Position numbers and translations under genes: made by a program
The notes under the pieces: generated by a model
The model's input: the letters and a program-made list of their open reading frames with translations, nothing else
Told to the model about the DNA's origin: nothing
Database searches by the model: none
In this document: positions 10,848-22,442 of the stretch, piece by piece
Layout of the letters: each line of letters opens with the position of its first letter
How positions within the stretch are numbered: the stretch's first letter is position 1
Assembly: GCA_028277765.1 (NCBI GenBank)
Contig: JANQFQ010000013.1
Coordinates: 1-64,000 of the forward strand
Reading direction: 5' to 3'
DNA length: 64,000 nucleotides
Origin: Desulfobacterales bacterium
GTDB lineage: Bacteria; Desulfobacterota; Desulfobacteria; Desulfobacterales; SURF-7

Positions 10848-11590
10848 CCCTTCCATCCTTCCTCGCCGACAAGTTTAACAAATCTGCAGCCGCCGAGGTT
10901 CGACTCCTGAATGCCCTGCTCATCCTTAAACATCTTGATAAGTTCCTGGGAATGCTGACTTCCTACTGGTACAATCATGCGCCCGGTAGGGGCCAACTGT
11001 TTTAAAAGGGCCTGTGGGACCTCAGGCGCCCCTGCAGTTACAATTATTGCATCAAAAGGGCTTTCCGCTTCCCAGCCAAGGGTCCCGTCCGAATATCTGG
11101 TCACAATATTATGATAATTGAGTTCATCAAAAAGCTTTCTAGCTTTAACAAAAAGAGAATTAATCCTTTCAATCGTATATACGCGGTATGCTATCTGTGA
11201 TAAAATAGCGGCTTGGTACCCGGATCCCGTTCCGATTTCAAGAACACGGTCATCCTTACCCAATTGCAGCGCCTGTGTCATCTCAGCAACAATATAAGGC
11301 TGTGAAATTGTTTGCTGTTCCCCGATAGGAAGAGGAAAATCACCATACGCCTGGTCCATCAATGCTTCGCTTACAAAAAAATGCCTAGGTACCTTGAGCA
11401 TCGCCTCAATGACACTGGGATCTGTAATGCCTCGGGATTTAATCTGGCGGTTGACCATCTCATGCCGCCGGCGTTCAAATTTTAAAGCGTTTTTATCCAT
11501 AACTTCTGGGGCCGAGACCTCGTCACTGGTAAGTGTCCTGATTAAATGTAAACGGTGAAAACCGGTGGGCATGCACTGTCCAGCAGGCAA
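10844..11590 (-). CDS. pcm: Protein-L-isoaspartate(D-aspartate) O-methyltransferase
   Basis: 248 aa; [49 protein letters not shown]. Confidence 0.95.
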   Translation of the reverse strand: MPAGQCMPTGFHRLHLIRTLTSDEVSAPEVMDKNALKFERRRHEMVNRQIKSRGITDPSVIEAMLKVPRHFFVSEALMDQAYGDFPLPIGEQQTISQPYIVAEMTQALQLGKDDRVLEIGTGSGYQAAILSQIAYRVYTIERINSLFVKARKLFDELNYHNIVTRYSDGTLGWEAESPFDAIIVTAGAPEVPQALLKQLAPTGRMIVPVGSQHSQELIKMFKDEQGIQESNLGGCRFVKLVGEEGWKG

Positions 11591-11600
11591 TCAACAGTCA

Positions 11601-12188
11601 TCATATTTTATAGATGATACGATCTTCTGAAATTATGATATCAACATGTTTGTCATGGGATTCCATCGGAACCTGCGGAATAACCTGGCGCTCAAAAGCA
11701 AGGGCCACTTTTCGTGTTGTAGCAGGAAGCTGCGGAATAAGACGGTCATAATTTCCTTCTCCTGACCCAATTCTGCCGCCTTTTTCATCAAATGCGAGCC
11801 CAGGAACCAGAACGATGTCTATACAATCAATTGGCATCTGCTTACACTTTATCGGATTCGGCTCAAGTGAGTCGCCAAGGCCGTTAGTCAGATCATTATC
11901 CAGATCATCAATTTTCATCAATACGGTTTCATGCTTTTCAGTGTCAAAAGATGGAAGTGCAACAATTTTATTCTGGTTCAGACATCGTTCAATAATGTTC
12001 CGCATATTAATTTCACCATTACGGTTCATGTAAAGCAAAACAATATTGGATTCCATAAAATTCGCTAATTCAAAAAGTCTTTCTTCCACGGATATAGCTT
12101 TTTCAGATATCTTCTTATTAGACAAAGCCTTAAGCCGTTTTGAAATATTCGTACGAATTTCCTTTTTTTTCTCTTTAATATCCTCCAT
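11601..12188 (-). CDS. 5-formyltetrahydrofolate cyclo-ligase
   Basis: 195 aa; LVPGLAFDEKGGRIGSGEGNYDRLI motif. Confidence 0.93.
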   Translation of the reverse strand: MEDIKEKKKEIRTNISKRLKALSNKKISEKAISVEERLFELANFMESNIVLLYMNRNGEINMRNIIERCLNQNKIVALPSFDTEKHETVLMKIDDLDNDLTNGLGDSLEPNPIKCKQMPIDCIDIVLVPGLAFDEKGGRIGSGEGNYDRLIPQLPATTRKVALAFERQVIPQVPMESHDKHVDIIISEDRIIYKI

Positions 12189-12418
12189 ATAAACACTCCA
12201 AAAATTTTCATTCTATTAGCAGAACTGCGAATTAAAGTCAACTTATAATAATCATTGACTAAATACCTTTGTCATGATATTTTTTTTAATTCTTAAAAAT
12301 TAAATATCACTTTAAGTGAACAGTAAATTTCTTCATCGGGCATTCAATTATTATTATCTATAATTTCTGAATGTTATAACCATTAACAATGCTATTCTAC
12401 TAACATATAGGTATCGGA

Positions 12419-13693
12419 ATGCTGGAAGTCAAGTTTGTGCGTAAAAATTTGGATAAAATACAAAAAGCCTTGGATAACCGTGGCGCATCAGCAGATTTGG
12501 ATGCGTTTAGAAAATACGATTCATCACGGAGAGAGATACTGGTTGAAGTGGAGAATCTACGACACAATCGAAGGATTGTTTCAGAAGAAATCGCCGTTCT
12601 TAAAAAAAACAAAAAAAATGCTGATAGCCTGATAGCGGAAATGCGCGAAGTCTCTTCAAAAATCAAGGATCTTGACAGTTCCTTGTTGGAAAATGAGACC
12701 ATGCTTGACAGCATCCTTTTTCAGATCCCAAATCTGCCTCATGAGTCAGTCCCTGTGGGACAAAATGAGACGGATAATCCATGTGTCCGGCAGATCGGCG
12801 ATTTACCGGACTTTGGTTTTGATCCAAAACCTCACTGGACTGTGGGAGAAGAGCTTCAGATCCTCAACTTAGAAAAAGCAGCTGAAATCACTGGTGCCCG
12901 CTTCCCGCTTTATCTTGGAGCAGGCGCAAAGCTTGAGAGGTCGTTGATCAATTTTATGCTTGACCTTCACACATCTGAACACGGCTATACTGAAACCCTG
13001 CCGCCTTTTATTGTAAACCGAGAAAGCATGACAAATACCGGTCAGCTCCCGAAATTTGAAGAAGACCTGTTTAAACTTGAAGGATGGGACTACTTTTTGG
13101 TCCCAACTGCTGAAGTGCCTGTAACAAATATCCACAAAAATGATATCCTTGAAGAGAGTGACCTGCCCCTTTTATATACAGCTTATACACCCTGCTTCAG
13201 GTCAGAGGCCGGATCCTACGGCAAGGATACCAGGGGATTGATCAGGCAGCACCAGTTTAACAAAGTAGAATTGGTTAAATTTACCACACCCGAACAATCA
13301 TACAACGAACTTGAACGTCTCCTTGCAAATGCAGAAACCGTCTTAAAGCGCCTCAGGCTTCCATATCAGGTAGTTTCCCTTTGCACTGGGGATTTAGGCT
13401 TTTCGTCTGCCAAAACTTATGATATAGAAGTATGGATGCCATCACAGGGTATTTACAGGGAAATCTCTTCATGCAGCAATTTTGAGAATTTTCAGTCAAG
13501 ACGGGGGAATATCAGATTTAGAAGAAAGGGCAAAAAGGGGACCGAACTGGTCCATACACTGAACGGTTCCGGTCTGGCTGTCGGGCGAACTGTTGCCGCT
13601 ATACTTGAAAACTGCCAGCAGGCTGACGGGTCGGTTGTCATACCGGATGTTCTGCAAGGCTACATGGGCAATATGGAAAGAATTGAGCTGTGA
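12419..13693 (+). CDS. serS: Seryl-tRNA synthetase
   Basis: 424 aa; [14 protein letters not shown] coiled coil, class II motifs [25 protein letters not shown]. Confidence 0.97.
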   Translation: MLEVKFVRKNLDKIQKALDNRGASADLDAFRKYDSSRREILVEVENLRHNRRIVSEEIAVLKKNKKNADSLIAEMREVSSKIKDLDSSLLENETMLDSILFQIPNLPHESVPVGQNETDNPCVRQIGDLPDFGFDPKPHWTVGEELQILNLEKAAEITGARFPLYLGAGAKLERSLINFMLDLHTSEHGYTETLPPFIVNRESMTNTGQLPKFEEDLFKLEGWDYFLVPTAEVPVTNIHKNDILEESDLPLLYTAYTPCFRSEAGSYGKDTRGLIRQHQFNKVELVKFTTPEQSYNELERLLANAETVLKRLRLPYQVVSLCTGDLGFSSAKTYDIEVWMPSQGIYREISSCSNFENFQSRRGNIRFRRKGKKGTELVHTLNGSGLAVGRTVAAILENCQQADGSVVIPDVLQGYMGNMERIEL

Positions 13694-15192
13694 AACCAGA
13701 AGATTTTCCACAAAAAATAAAACCATTTATTATTCCAGCTCAAAGCGGAGACGTTGCATACCGTTGTCTGGGATGCGGCCAGGAATACGGGATTGAGAAA
13801 CTTCTTTATACCTGCCCTGACTGCCGTGAAGTACTCCTGCTCTATGATAAAGAGTTCGACCGCTTAAAGGAAATCCCCGGCGAAACATGGAGAAAAATCT
13901 TTGATTACAGGAGAATGCTGAATATCCCGTCTTTAAAGGGAATCTATCTTTATCATGAATTTATCGGCCCGATAGTACCGCTGGAATCGATCGTTTACCT
14001 CGGTGAGGGACGTACCCCGGTGATTGAAGCAAGCACGTATCTTCAGGAAAAGGCTGGGGCCAGGTTCTGGTTTAAAAATGATGGACAGAATCCAAGCGCT
14101 TCTTTTAAGGACCGTGGGATGGCCAGCGCATTAAGCTACATCAACCATCTGGTTCAAAAAGGCTCTGTCAAGGATGTTCTGGCCATATGCGCTTCAACTG
14201 GCGACACTTCAGCCGCGGCCGCGTTGTATTCCTCATACCTTAAATCAAACGTTAAATCTGCCGTCCTCCTGCCGCATAAAAAGGTAACACCCCAACAGCT
14301 CTCCCAGCCTCTGGGAAGCGGAGCCGCTGTCTTTGAAATTCCAGGCGTTTTTGATGACTGCATGAAAGTCGTGGAGGCCTTGTCTGAAAAATACAGCGTG
14401 GCACTTTTGAATTCTAAAAATGCATGGCGTATACTGGGGCAGGAATCATATTCTTATGAGATCGCACAGGATTTTGAATACACCCTTTCAAACCTGGCTG
14501 TTTTTGTTCCGATTGGAAATGCTGGAAATATCACATCAGTTATCAGCGGATTTTTAAAATTTTACGCTATCGGCATCATTGACTCTCTCCCCAAAATAAT
14601 CGGTGTACAGTCTGAACACGCCAATCCTGTATACCGGTATTATCTTGAACCTGTTCCTGAAAAAAGGCATTTTAAACCGATAACTGTGAAACCTAGCGTT
14701 GCCCAGGCCGCCATGATAGGCAACCCTGTATCCATGCCGCGGGTAATTCATCTGGTTAATGAATACAACTCTCTAGCAGGAAGACAAAAAATCTTTTTCC
14801 TTGAAGTCACGGAACAAGATATAATAGACTGGGAACTAACAGCTAATAGAAACGGCCATATTGCATGTACGCACGGCGGAGAAACACTGGCCGGGCTTGT
14901 TAAAGCCAAGGAACTCGGCATAATTGACGCTAATGAAACAGCTGTACTTGATTCAACAGCACATGCATTGAAATTTTCCATTTTTCAGGAAATGTATTTT
15001 GAAAACTCTTTTTCTGAAGAATATAGCATTAAACCAAGGCCTGAGCTTATCAACAAACCGGTTTTTGTTTACCCGGAAGACTTGGAAAACGTTCCAGCTC
15101 CAGGTAACCCCCTTAAAGGGAAAGAATTTGAGCTTTTTGTAAACCGGGTTGCTGATGAAATTGCCAAAAGCCTCCGTTTAAAGCCTGTTTAA
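13690..15192 (+). CDS. thrC: Threonine synthase with N-terminal Cys-rich segment
   Basis: 500 aa; [10 protein letters not shown]...[22 protein letters not shown] motif. Confidence 0.93.
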   Translation: MKPEDFPQKIKPFIIPAQSGDVAYRCLGCGQEYGIEKLLYTCPDCREVLLLYDKEFDRLKEIPGETWRKIFDYRRMLNIPSLKGIYLYHEFIGPIVPLESIVYLGEGRTPVIEASTYLQEKAGARFWFKNDGQNPSASFKDRGMASALSYINHLVQKGSVKDVLAICASTGDTSAAAALYSSYLKSNVKSAVLLPHKKVTPQQLSQPLGSGAAVFEIPGVFDDCMKVVEALSEKYSVALLNSKNAWRILGQESYSYEIAQDFEYTLSNLAVFVPIGNAGNITSVISGFLKFYAIGIIDSLPKIIGVQSEHANPVYRYYLEPVPEKRHFKPITVKPSVAQAAMIGNPVSMPRVIHLVNEYNSLAGRQKIFFLEVTEQDIIDWELTANRNGHIACTHGGETLAGLVKAKELGIIDANETAVLDSTAHALKFSIFQEMYFENSFSEEYSIKPRPELINKPVFVYPEDLENVPAPGNPLKGKEFELFVNRVADEIAKSLRLKPV

Positions 15193-15225
15193 TACAAGAT
15201 TATAATTTTTTGCAAGGAAAGCTGG

Positions 15226-16002
15226 ATGAAAAAAAACCTGATTAACTTAATAGCGCTATTACTTGTTGTATGTTGTTCTGCATCATGCATGACATTAAAG
15301 AAAAAAAACCGGCTTCTACGGGCGGAAGCAGCAAGAAAACTGGGGGAAGCTTATCTGGCTGAAGGCAAACACTCTTCAGCATATATTGAATTAAAAAAAT
15401 CTAAAGAACTGAATCCCAAAGATCCTTATCTGTACCTTGCCTTTGGTGATTTTTATTTTTCAAAGGAAAAATACGATCTTGCCATTGATAATTTTAAAAA
15501 AGCAAAAAAAATAAAACCGGATCTGCCTGCTGTCTGGAATAATATGGGAATGGTATATGTTGCGATGGAAGAATGGGATAACGCGATTAAATGTTTTAAT
15601 AAAGTTCTCGATAGTTTTATTTACGCTACACCCCATTATCCCCTTTTTGGCTTGGGTCGCGCTTATTTCGGAAAAAAGGATTACAAAACAGCTTTAAAAT
15701 ACTTTAAAGAAAGTATTGATGAAAAACCCGGTTTTTTAGTCGCATTGCACTGGCTGGGTCTCACTCACCTTGAATTGGGTAACGGGCCGGAAGCTGTCAA
15801 TACATTAATTAAAGCGATAAAAATAAATTCAGAGGCTTCTATCCTCTTTTTAGATCTCGGCAAAGCCTATATTCTCAGCAAAAAATTTAAACTAGCCTCT
15901 ATGTCACTGAATAAAGTCATCAAGCTTGATAAAAAAAGTCCTGAAGCTGTGGAAGCAAAAACCATACTCAATCAAATTAAAACTATTGATTTTGAACGGT
16001 AG
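15226..16002 (+). CDS. TPR-repeat lipoprotein (type IV pilus PilF/PilW-like)
   Basis: 258 aa; lipobox SASC, several TPR repeats; near pil operon. Confidence 0.75.
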   Translation: MKKNLINLIALLLVVCCSASCMTLKKKNRLLRAEAARKLGEAYLAEGKHSSAYIELKKSKELNPKDPYLYLAFGDFYFSKEKYDLAIDNFKKAKKIKPDLPAVWNNMGMVYVAMEEWDNAIKCFNKVLDSFIYATPHYPLFGLGRAYFGKKDYKTALKYFKESIDEKPGFLVALHWLGLTHLELGNGPEAVNTLIKAIKINSEASILFLDLGKAYILSKKFKLASMSLNKVIKLDKKSPEAVEAKTILNQIKTIDFER

Positions 16003-16030
16003 CATTATATACACAGGTCTGGTTCTAGAT

Positions 16031-16264
16031 ACTGGTCATAGCGAAGCGTAGATCCCGCTTAATTTCAGCGGGGATACTAGATACTGGATGCTAGATCCTG
16101 TTTTTTTTATTTAATAAATAATGTTGCTATATATGATAAAATTGCCAAACACAAGGTTTGCCACTACGGTGTTGTTTTTCTACACACCTTTTTCGCTATA
16201 CTCCATATTTTTACCCAGCATTCCCACTAAAACCCAGCGGGATCTACGCTTCACTATGACCAGC
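16031..16264. repeat. Family B repeat element with about 29-bp inverted arms (16031-16059 and 16236-16264)
   Basis: actggtcatagcgaagcgtagatcccgct versus reverse complement of agcgggatctacgcttcactatgaccagc, 27/29 identical by eye; flanked by ccagtatccagcatc units to 16320. Confidence 0.8.
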
Positions 16265-16365
16265 ATCCAGTATCCAGCATCCAGCATCTAGCTTCTAGCA
16301 TCCAGTATCCAGCATCTAGACATACAAACTTATTACTCAATTTCTTTTATGGAATAAACAGGCCA

Positions 16366-16394
16366 CAAAAAAAGGGGGCTTTTTCAAGCCCCCT
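16366..16394 (-). terminator. Rho-independent terminator downstream of pilQ
   Basis: Minus strand AGGGGGCTT GAAA AAGCCCCCT followed by T-tract. Confidence 0.85.
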
Positions 16395-16416
16395 AATAAA
16401 ACTTTTTAATAGGATA

Positions 16417-19400
16417 TTATCCTTCGAGATGAACAATCTTTGGAGTGAGAAAAATTAGCAGTTCTAATTTATCTCCTGTTGACTGCTTCGCCTTAAAGAG
16501 CCATCCAACAAGAGGTATATTACCAAGCCATGGCCACCTGAACTCATCATTATTTGTCGTTTCTTTAATAATGCCCCCGATCACTATTGTATCACCGTCG
16601 TTAATTAGCAGCTCTGTTTCTGCCTCACTGGTTGAAAGCGCAGGTCCGTCATCGGTAATCTGCTTGATGTCTTCTTTTAAAAGCTTAACTTTTAGTGAAA
16701 TACGGTCATCAGGGGTGATATGGGGCGTAACATGCAGTTCCAGTTTAATCTCCTTAAACTCTATTGTTATATCATCATCTTCCTCTTTAGCATATGGCCA
16801 TTCTGATCCCTGGGTTATTTTAGCAGAAACATTATCGAGTGTAACGATCTTCGGGGTTGAGATTACCTTTCCATGGCCCTCTGTTTCCGCAGCGCGAAGT
16901 TTTGCATCTAAAGTGATTGGCGTACCTTTAAGTTTTGAAAAAGTGTAGCCGATTGTTCCTGTTGGCGCTACCGCATGGTTCATTGCGACAGTCAGTGCGT
17001 GCGAATTATAGTAAGCACCGACATTAAGATCTGAACTCATGTTCCATTCCGTACCAATAGCCCTGCTGAACGTCTCAGTGACCTCAACTATTCTGGCTTC
17101 AATAACCACCTGAGGTGTTACCTTGTCAATTTTACGGACAATCTCTCTGGCCATTTCAACCTTCTTAGGAGTATCCCTTATAATAAGCTGGTTATTCCTG
17201 GTATCATGTGTAATGGTACCCCTTTCCGGTGTAAGTATCTTTTCAACATGGGGGGCTATATCACCAACCGTGGCGTAACTGATAGGAAGATATTCAGTTA
17301 TTAGATCTATAACCGCTTCCTCGCTTCTTTTACGTTCTCTCCTGGCGTCAAGAATTTCCTGTTGCCGTTGTTCTTCCTGCTGAAGTGTTTCTTGTGTTGT
17401 AATCCGTATAATTTCCCCTTCATCAATCATGCCAAGCTGATTCATCTTTACAACAAGGTCAAGAACCTGGTCCCATGGTATAGGCTGTACAAGGGTTAAA
17501 GTAACTTTACCTTTTACGTCTTTGTCTATAGCAAAATTCCGTCCACTAACATCACGGATAATACGGAGAACATTTTTTATATCAGTCTGATAGAAATCCA
17601 GCGCGATTTTCTCACCTGTATATTTCTTTTTACTAGTTGTGCGGAGTGTCTTTGGACCAAGTGCTTCAAAAAGAGACGGATCCTCTTCTTCAAGCATCTC
17701 TTCTATGTCTTCGTCAGCGACCTCCTCAGTGACCTCAAAATCTTCAACAGCTTCGTCCGTCGCTGTATCTTCGATAATTCCGGGGATTGTTTCTTCAACC
17801 TCAATTACCCCTGTATTATCTTCGACAACACCTTCTGCTGTAACAGTGCCTGGTGCTGGCACATCTGCGGTTGCTTCTGTTCCTGAAACCTCAACAGGTT
17901 CATCGGTCGCCCTGTTTAAAATAACCTGCCAGGGTGGTAATCCAGCTTCAGCCAGGGGCTTTGGTTTTATTGAAGATGCCTCAAAGTGTACAAATATCTG
18001 GCTGTCCACTTGCTCAACAACATATGGAACACTCTCACGTACTTCTACCATTATCAGTGAGTAGCCTTTCATATCTGCTTTCTGAACAGGTGTTATTCTA
18101 TCAACAGCGCTTTCAAATCGGGTAGTAATAATTGGCCTCTGCCTGTACCGAAGTATATTTGTGTCAAAAAGCTTAAGCTGTATCTCACCGCTACTTAATT
18201 TACCTATAGTGTATTTTACAGGTCTTGTCGTACCGATAATAATTGTTGATGTTCCATCTTCATTGCTTGCAAAATCCGATCTGTTAAGCAGTGCAGGTGT
18301 AGAGTAATCTATCTCCATCTCTTCATCTGGAACATACTCATCTGGCTCAGACTCCGTCAAAACCGGTTCTTCTTCATCTGTTTCTGCGGCATCAATTTCA
18401 GATGGTGTATCTTCTTGAATATCAGCCACAGCCTCAGGCTCTGCCGGTTCTTCTTGAACAATCTCAGTCGGCTCTTTTTCTACAGTATCCCCTATCTGAA
18501 TCAAAAGACCATTATTTACAGCCTTTGCCGAATATGATGAAAGAAACATTTGATCTGTTTCAATAACAAACCTAATTTTATCTGGATGTGCAAAATGCCG
18601 AACCTTTTTGACCCATCTGGAATTGACAGGCACTTTTTCTTGTTTAGTATAAGGGCTGTCAATATTATAAACATCAAAAACGATTCTGGCTGGGAGTGTG
18701 TCAGATACAGGTATCGAGAAATCTTTATAATCGGTTATAGCGCCATCAGCTTCGATCATTATTTTAACTCCGTCGTCAAGCACCTCCGCATCAACCCCTT
18801 CCAGTTCTGAACCTGTCATCAGCGCAGTTGCATCTTCTTCTGAAGCTTCATCATCTTCCTGATATATCTCATCATCGATCAATTCTGTTTCAAGCTCTGT
18901 CTCTTCCATGGCTGCATATTGTTCTGTTTCGTCGGCAGCTGTTTCAGTCACAGGAGGGGCATTGCCAAAAGCTATTCTAACTCCTGATCCCTCCCGATTC
19001 AATTCATAAGCACTATCCTGTTTAAGCCCAATAGTTATTTTTGTTGGTCCGCCTTCAATAATTTCAGATGATTTGATACCGTTGATATAATCATTATATA
19101 GCATCATTTCCGGTGTCACCGTACCTCCCAGTGCTGTATCTGGAAAATACAGAACAAGACTCGGGGGTAAGGGCTGTTTAACTGAAGTATATGTCAAAAC
19201 ACTATCGCCCCGAATCGATATCACGAAATAATCATCACCTTCTGACGTTTTGACCGCTGTTATGAGTTTTGTCTGGCCTCCGAGACTATCAGAAAAAAGC
19301 TCTGGCTGAGCTTCTGCTGCCGGAGCTTCATAGTCAGTATCTGGTTTAGCCCCCTTAGACGCGCAGCCTGAAAATACAGCCATCACCATTACCAAAAAAA

Positions 19401-19449
19401 CTGCTAATCCGCCGTTGATCAATCTTATTTTCTTTTCGCAATAAAGCAT
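16417..19449 (-). CDS. pilQ: Type IV pilus secretin PilQ
   Basis: 1010 aa; AMIN-like domains, secretin_N and secretin domain (VVIEARIVEV, PLVGWLFK, LLIFLTPKIV). Confidence 0.93.
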   Translation of the reverse strand: MLYCEKKIRLINGGLAVFLVMVMAVFSGCASKGAKPDTDYEAPAAEAQPELFSDSLGGQTKLITAVKTSEGDDYFVISIRGDSVLTYTSVKQPLPPSLVLYFPDTALGGTVTPEMMLYNDYINGIKSSEIIEGGPTKITIGLKQDSAYELNREGSGVRIAFGNAPPVTETAADETEQYAAMEETELETELIDDEIYQEDDEASEEDATALMTGSELEGVDAEVLDDGVKIMIEADGAITDYKDFSIPVSDTLPARIVFDVYNIDSPYTKQEKVPVNSRWVKKVRHFAHPDKIRFVIETDQMFLSSYSAKAVNNGLLIQIGDTVEKEPTEIVQEEPAEPEAVADIQEDTPSEIDAAETDEEEPVLTESEPDEYVPDEEMEIDYSTPALLNRSDFASNEDGTSTIIIGTTRPVKYTIGKLSSGEIQLKLFDTNILRYRQRPIITTRFESAVDRITPVQKADMKGYSLIMVEVRESVPYVVEQVDSQIFVHFEASSIKPKPLAEAGLPPWQVILNRATDEPVEVSGTEATADVPAPGTVTAEGVVEDNTGVIEVEETIPGIIEDTATDEAVEDFEVTEEVADEDIEEMLEEEDPSLFEALGPKTLRTTSKKKYTGEKIALDFYQTDIKNVLRIIRDVSGRNFAIDKDVKGKVTLTLVQPIPWDQVLDLVVKMNQLGMIDEGEIIRITTQETLQQEEQRQQEILDARRERKRSEEAVIDLITEYLPISYATVGDIAPHVEKILTPERGTITHDTRNNQLIIRDTPKKVEMAREIVRKIDKVTPQVVIEARIVEVTETFSRAIGTEWNMSSDLNVGAYYNSHALTVAMNHAVAPTGTIGYTFSKLKGTPITLDAKLRAAETEGHGKVISTPKIVTLDNVSAKITQGSEWPYAKEEDDDITIEFKEIKLELHVTPHITPDDRISLKVKLLKEDIKQITDDGPALSTSEAETELLINDGDTIVIGGIIKETTNNDEFRWPWLGNIPLVGWLFKAKQSTGDKLELLIFLTPKIVHLEG

Positions 19450-19450
19450 G

Positions 19451-20095
19451 TTATTCTCCAGGAGGTTTCTGAAGTTTAAGTTCTCTTTTATGAATAGAGA
19501 CTTTTCCTAAAATATTTTCAACCTCTTCTTCAACTACTATTTTATCCATTAAGATCTGTGAAACTCTGCCGTTATTAATACCAATATACGTGCCGACAAC
19601 AACAACATATCCTTTTCCGCTGGAATCAGTAACCATTGCCCTGTTTCCACTGGACGCAATGATTGTTGCTGTATGCTTCAGCTGACTCAAATCGACTCTT
19701 TCAAGCGGTGTAAGAGGCCGGTTGCCACCATCCCTTGGCCTTCCAACTCCGGTAATCGTCTCCTCTGAAAACAACGGTTTAAAAGGATCTATCTTGCCTG
19801 TATAATCATAATAATCATTTGCATCTCCATCTGTTATATTAGCCCCTTCTGAAGATGCAGTCCCATCATTACCAGCCACGCCTACATTAGCGGACGGATC
19901 CCCAGTAGGAACGGATTCGGATGGAACAGCCGCTGCATCATCTGTTGTTGAAGGTTTTTCTTTTTTATCAGCAAGCACCTTTTGAGCCGGTTCTTTCTTT
20001 TTTGAAGATTTCGACTCTCCTTTACAGCCCGTAAAAAAAGAAAACAAGCATATGATCATAATGATGAAAGTGATTTTAAAAAAAATACGACACAT
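19451..20095 (-). CDS. pilP: Type IV pilus lipoprotein PilP
   Basis: 214 aa; lipobox FTGC, PilP-like C-terminal domain; operon position. Confidence 0.88.
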   Translation of the reverse strand: MCRIFFKITFIIMIICLFSFFTGCKGESKSSKKKEPAQKVLADKKEKPSTTDDAAAVPSESVPTGDPSANVGVAGNDGTASSEGANITDGDANDYYDYTGKIDPFKPLFSEETITGVGRPRDGGNRPLTPLERVDLSQLKHTATIIASSGNRAMVTDSSGKGYVVVVGTYIGINNGRVSQILMDKIVVEEEVENILGKVSIHKRELKLQKPPGE

Positions 20096-20122
20096 AATTT
20101 ACCGCCATGTTTATTAATGCCT

Positions 20123-20809
20123 TTACTTCTTCTTCCTTTTCTTCTTCTTTCCATCGCCTCCTGCCCCTTGCTGGGAGTCCAAAAACTTATATGTAACCGC
20201 TTTGCAGTTTGCGCTGAGAATCGTTACTCCCAGACTTTTATCTTCCTTACCTCTTCTCCTCTTTCCTTGCCTCTTTAACCCGCCGTAGCTGATATTGACA
20301 TCCCTGACATTAACAATCCTGGGCAACCGTGACAATTTATCAAAAAACATGATAATGCTGTGATACCTTCCTGTAAATACTAGCTCAATAGGTATCTCAG
20401 CATAAAACCCTTTATTAATATCCTTAGCCGGTTGAAATGTATAGAATTCAAGTCCCGCATCCCTTCCTGCCTGTGAAATATTAGCGAGCAGTTCAGGTAT
20501 CTTCTCATCGTCAGGGAGCGTTTTCCTTACAATTTCAAACTGCGCTTTTGCAGCTTCCATCTCTTTTTGCTTTTTTTCAAGCTTTGCTGCCTTTCTGCTG
20601 GCTACTTGAAGAGAGGTTTTGAGCTTATCACTCTCATCCTTCAGTTTACTAATTTTTTCCATGTTTGGTTTAAACGACATGAAAACAAATGCTACGATGA
20701 GAAGTCCCAAGGTTCCTAGATATATCGCATATCTCTGGATCTTAGTCAGTTCACCGATTTTGTTGAACATCGGTTCTAATGAATCAGTAATATCACCTAT
20801 TTTTTTCAT
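20123..20809 (-). CDS. pilO: Type IV pilus inner membrane protein PilO
   Basis: 228 aa; TM + coiled coil + PilO domain; operon position. Confidence 0.9.
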   Translation of the reverse strand: MKKIGDITDSLEPMFNKIGELTKIQRYAIYLGTLGLLIVAFVFMSFKPNMEKISKLKDESDKLKTSLQVASRKAAKLEKKQKEMEAAKAQFEIVRKTLPDDEKIPELLANISQAGRDAGLEFYTFQPAKDINKGFYAEIPIELVFTGRYHSIIMFFDKLSRLPRIVNVRDVNISYGGLKRQGKRRRGKEDKSLGVTILSANCKAVTYKFLDSQQGAGGDGKKKKRKKK

Positions 20810-21381
20810 TTACCTGATTCTCCCGTGTCTGTCTTTCCTTTCTTTAAACAGATAATAACAAAGCTCTTCAGATTTTTTTCGCGTATCGTTATATTTTTTA
20901 CAATACTTAAGCGCACACTTGTAAAAAGGTTTGAATGCTCAAGATTTTTCATAAAGTCAGCTGTCGTTTTATTGTCAAGGGCTATACCGGTTATTGTAAG
21001 TTGGTTACTTTGTGCTGTATCAACAATGTTTGTGTACCACATCCTGTTTGGGACAACCATATTGATCAATGTATCGAAAAGAATAACTGGTTCCTTACGT
21101 CCTTTATCTAGCTGTTTCATGGTTTCATTTTTTCTTCCCAGCGTCGCAAGCTTTTCTTCAATCTTGTCAACCTGCTTGGCTTTTGCTTCGACTTTTACCA
21201 GTTCCTTCTTAGTATCTTCAATTTCATTGCTGAGTTTGCGTATCGTGGTCATCCTATTAACATGGTAAGTACCCATGAATAATAAAGATAAAATAATCGA
21301 GAGAATAAAAATCGAAACCTGTCTTCGTATATTCTCTGTTTTACGAGCAGCCCTAAAAGGAAGTAGATTTATTCGTATCAT
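20806..21381 (-). CDS. pilN: Type IV pilus assembly protein PilN
   Basis: 191 aa; MIRINLLPFRAARKTENIRRQ signature. Confidence 0.92.
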   Translation of the reverse strand: MIRINLLPFRAARKTENIRRQVSIFILSIILSLLFMGTYHVNRMTTIRKLSNEIEDTKKELVKVEAKAKQVDKIEEKLATLGRKNETMKQLDKGRKEPVILFDTLINMVVPNRMWYTNIVDTAQSNQLTITGIALDNKTTADFMKNLEHSNLFTSVRLSIVKNITIREKNLKSFVIICLKKGKTDTGESGK

Positions 21382-22436
21382 TTGTCATCCACTCTTCTTA
21401 TTGACAGACCCATGCAGATAGCCGCCTGTGGTCCCATGGTTTCTAAGTAAGATGTATCTAAACGATTTTCGTCAATAATAAATCTTTCAAAAGGATTAAT
21501 AATCGATACATTTGATGATGTCTGAACAGCCAATAATTTTACAAACTCTTTAATCTTAGACCCACCGCCACTAAGAGCAACCTTCTGTATTTGATCATCT
21601 GGGTAAGTAGAATAGAAAAAATCAAGTGCCCGCCGGATCTCAGTTGTCCAATCAGTAATAACAGAAGATTCGATCTCTCTTAAATCATCAGAAGGAATTT
21701 TATCCTGATCAGGATTCATCTTCACATCTTCCGCTTCTTCCATGGTACAGTCAATTTGGGCTGCAATCTTCTGATTTATCTGGCCACACCCGAGAGAAAC
21801 ATCACGCATGAATACAGAATCTTCACCTTTAAGAATATTAAGCGATGTTTTTGTGGCACCAATATCAATGAGCGCCACACAATCTCCGCCGGTATCATAA
21901 TTTGTTTCATAAATATTTTGAAGGGCAAAAGCGTCCACATCAATAATACATGGGTTGAGCCCCGCAATTCCCAGAACATTAAGATAATCATTTATCATAT
22001 CTTTTTTTGCGGCAACCAGGAGAACGCTCATCTGGTTCGGATTCAAATCACTCGCCCCAAGTATCTGGAAATCGAGATTGACATCACTTATATCAAAAGG
22101 AATATACTGCTCAGCTTCTAAGTGAATTGTCTCCTGAAGCTCCTCCTCACTCATGTTGTTGACAGTAATTTTTTTAACAATTACCGAGTATCCTCCGACA
22201 GAGACGGCTACATTCTGCTCCCTAACACCATACAATTTAAACAGCTGCCGGATAGAATCTCCAAGACCTTCCGGATCCTTGATACCGTCTTCTCCAACTA
22301 AATCGAGTGAAATATCAAGGGTTCCGAATTTCTTTAAAATAGGTCCATCAGCAGATGGCTCTACTTCCCCGACCTTAATCGTCCTGGAACCGATATCTAA
22401 GCCTACAAGGGTGTCTTTTTTTCCAAATAGTGCCAT
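21378..22436 (-). CDS. pilM: Type IV pilus assembly ATPase-fold protein PilM
   Basis: 352 aa; VGLDIGSRTIKVGEV, ALIDIGATKTSLNI, ALSGGGSKI. Confidence 0.95.
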   Translation of the reverse strand: MALFGKKDTLVGLDIGSRTIKVGEVEPSADGPILKKFGTLDISLDLVGEDGIKDPEGLGDSIRQLFKLYGVREQNVAVSVGGYSVIVKKITVNNMSEEELQETIHLEAEQYIPFDISDVNLDFQILGASDLNPNQMSVLLVAAKKDMINDYLNVLGIAGLNPCIIDVDAFALQNIYETNYDTGGDCVALIDIGATKTSLNILKGEDSVFMRDVSLGCGQINQKIAAQIDCTMEEAEDVKMNPDQDKIPSDDLREIESSVITDWTTEIRRALDFFYSTYPDDQIQKVALSGGGSKIKEFVKLLAVQTSSNVSIINPFERFIIDENRLDTSYLETMGPQAAICMGLSIRRVDDK

Positions 22437-22442
22437 GATGAA

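Noticed and set aside
12189-12418. 6S RNA next to 5-FTHF cyclo-ligase gene
   Set aside because: The region is AT-rich without a recognisable 6S-like extended hairpin.
16014-16320. CRISPR or tandem satellite from repeated ccagtatccagcatc words
   Set aside because: Irregular unit length, inverted organisation and dispersed single copies elsewhere fit an interspersed repeat family better.
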